A stretch of DNA of 5,803 nt from contig SYLK01000625.1 of NCBI GenBank assembly GCA_005809115.1, positions 1 through 5,803 of the forward strand, in the 5' to 3' direction. This stretch comes from Planctomyces sp. Its GTDB lineage: Bacteria > Planctomycetota > Planctomycetia > Planctomycetales > Planctomycetaceae. The notes beneath the pieces were generated by a model. That model was not told the origin of the DNA. It saw only the letters and a program-made list of their open reading frames with translations, and made no database searches. This document shows, in pieces, positions 5,751 to 5,803 of the stretch. Positions within the stretch are counted from its first letter, which is position 1, and each line of letters begins with the position of its first letter. A program made the position numbers and the translations under genes.

Positions 5751-5803
5751 ACCCAACTTCCCCAACTCGTTTCAGAAACACTGTATTTTCTGCGGTTTGA
5801 GCC

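Noticed and set aside
5773..5792. A small hairpin CAGAAA/TTTCTG in the tail of the window.
   Set aside because: It has six mostly A-T pairs, an 8-nt loop and no following T-tract, so it is likely by chance. Nothing else in 5751-5803 is convincing.

Overview
The window comes from a planctomycete, or less likely another member of the PVC superphylum. The evidence is a large protein carrying the Planctomycete-specific PSD1 (DUF1553) domain, immediately followed by a DUF1501 protein. That gene pair is typical of Planctomycetes, where such genes are highly amplified. All protein genes are on the + strand.

Layout: (1) 1-2156 is the 3' part of a DUF1549/LamG/DUF1553 protein whose start lies upstream of the window. 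(2) 2157-2392 is a 236-bp non-coding element with 28-bp terminal inverted repeats. (3) 2426-3946 is a Tat-type exported DUF1501 protein. (4) 3984-5510 is a membrane-anchored Hanks-type Ser/Thr kinase with an extracytoplasmic C-terminal helical region. (5) 5510-5747 is a second copy of the element, 238 bp, in the same orientation. (6) 5751-5803 is a short tail in which I see nothing convincing.

The three genes look like one operon. Removing element copy 1 and one copy of its apparent target duplication leaves only 30 nt between the PSD1 stop and the DUF1501 start. The DUF1501-kinase gap is 37 nt. The first two proteins probably act outside the cytoplasm. PSD1/DUF1549/DUF1501 proteins are widely suspected to take part in complex polysaccharide handling, but this is not proven. 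The kinase may sense or regulate something linked to them.

The most interesting content is the pair of elements. They look like a MITE (miniature inverted-repeat transposable element), or a structured RNA-encoding repeat. Copy 2 has perfect 28-bp inverted ends (GGACCGGCC...GGCCGGTCC) and a perfect 3-bp flanking duplication, TTA. Copy 1 has one mismatch in its ends and is flanked by TAA/TGA. Both insertions fall exactly at the stop codon of the upstream gene. A T-N-A target preference would explain this, because TAA and TGA are themselves T-N-A. Inside the ends, both copies keep a strong hairpin, a second hairpin, and a long-range helix enclosing a 41-nt block that is nearly all inside it and identical between copies. 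A 20-22 nt patch near the right end is scrambled. An antisense ORF shared by both copies shows no sign of purifying selection, so the element is best read as non-coding.
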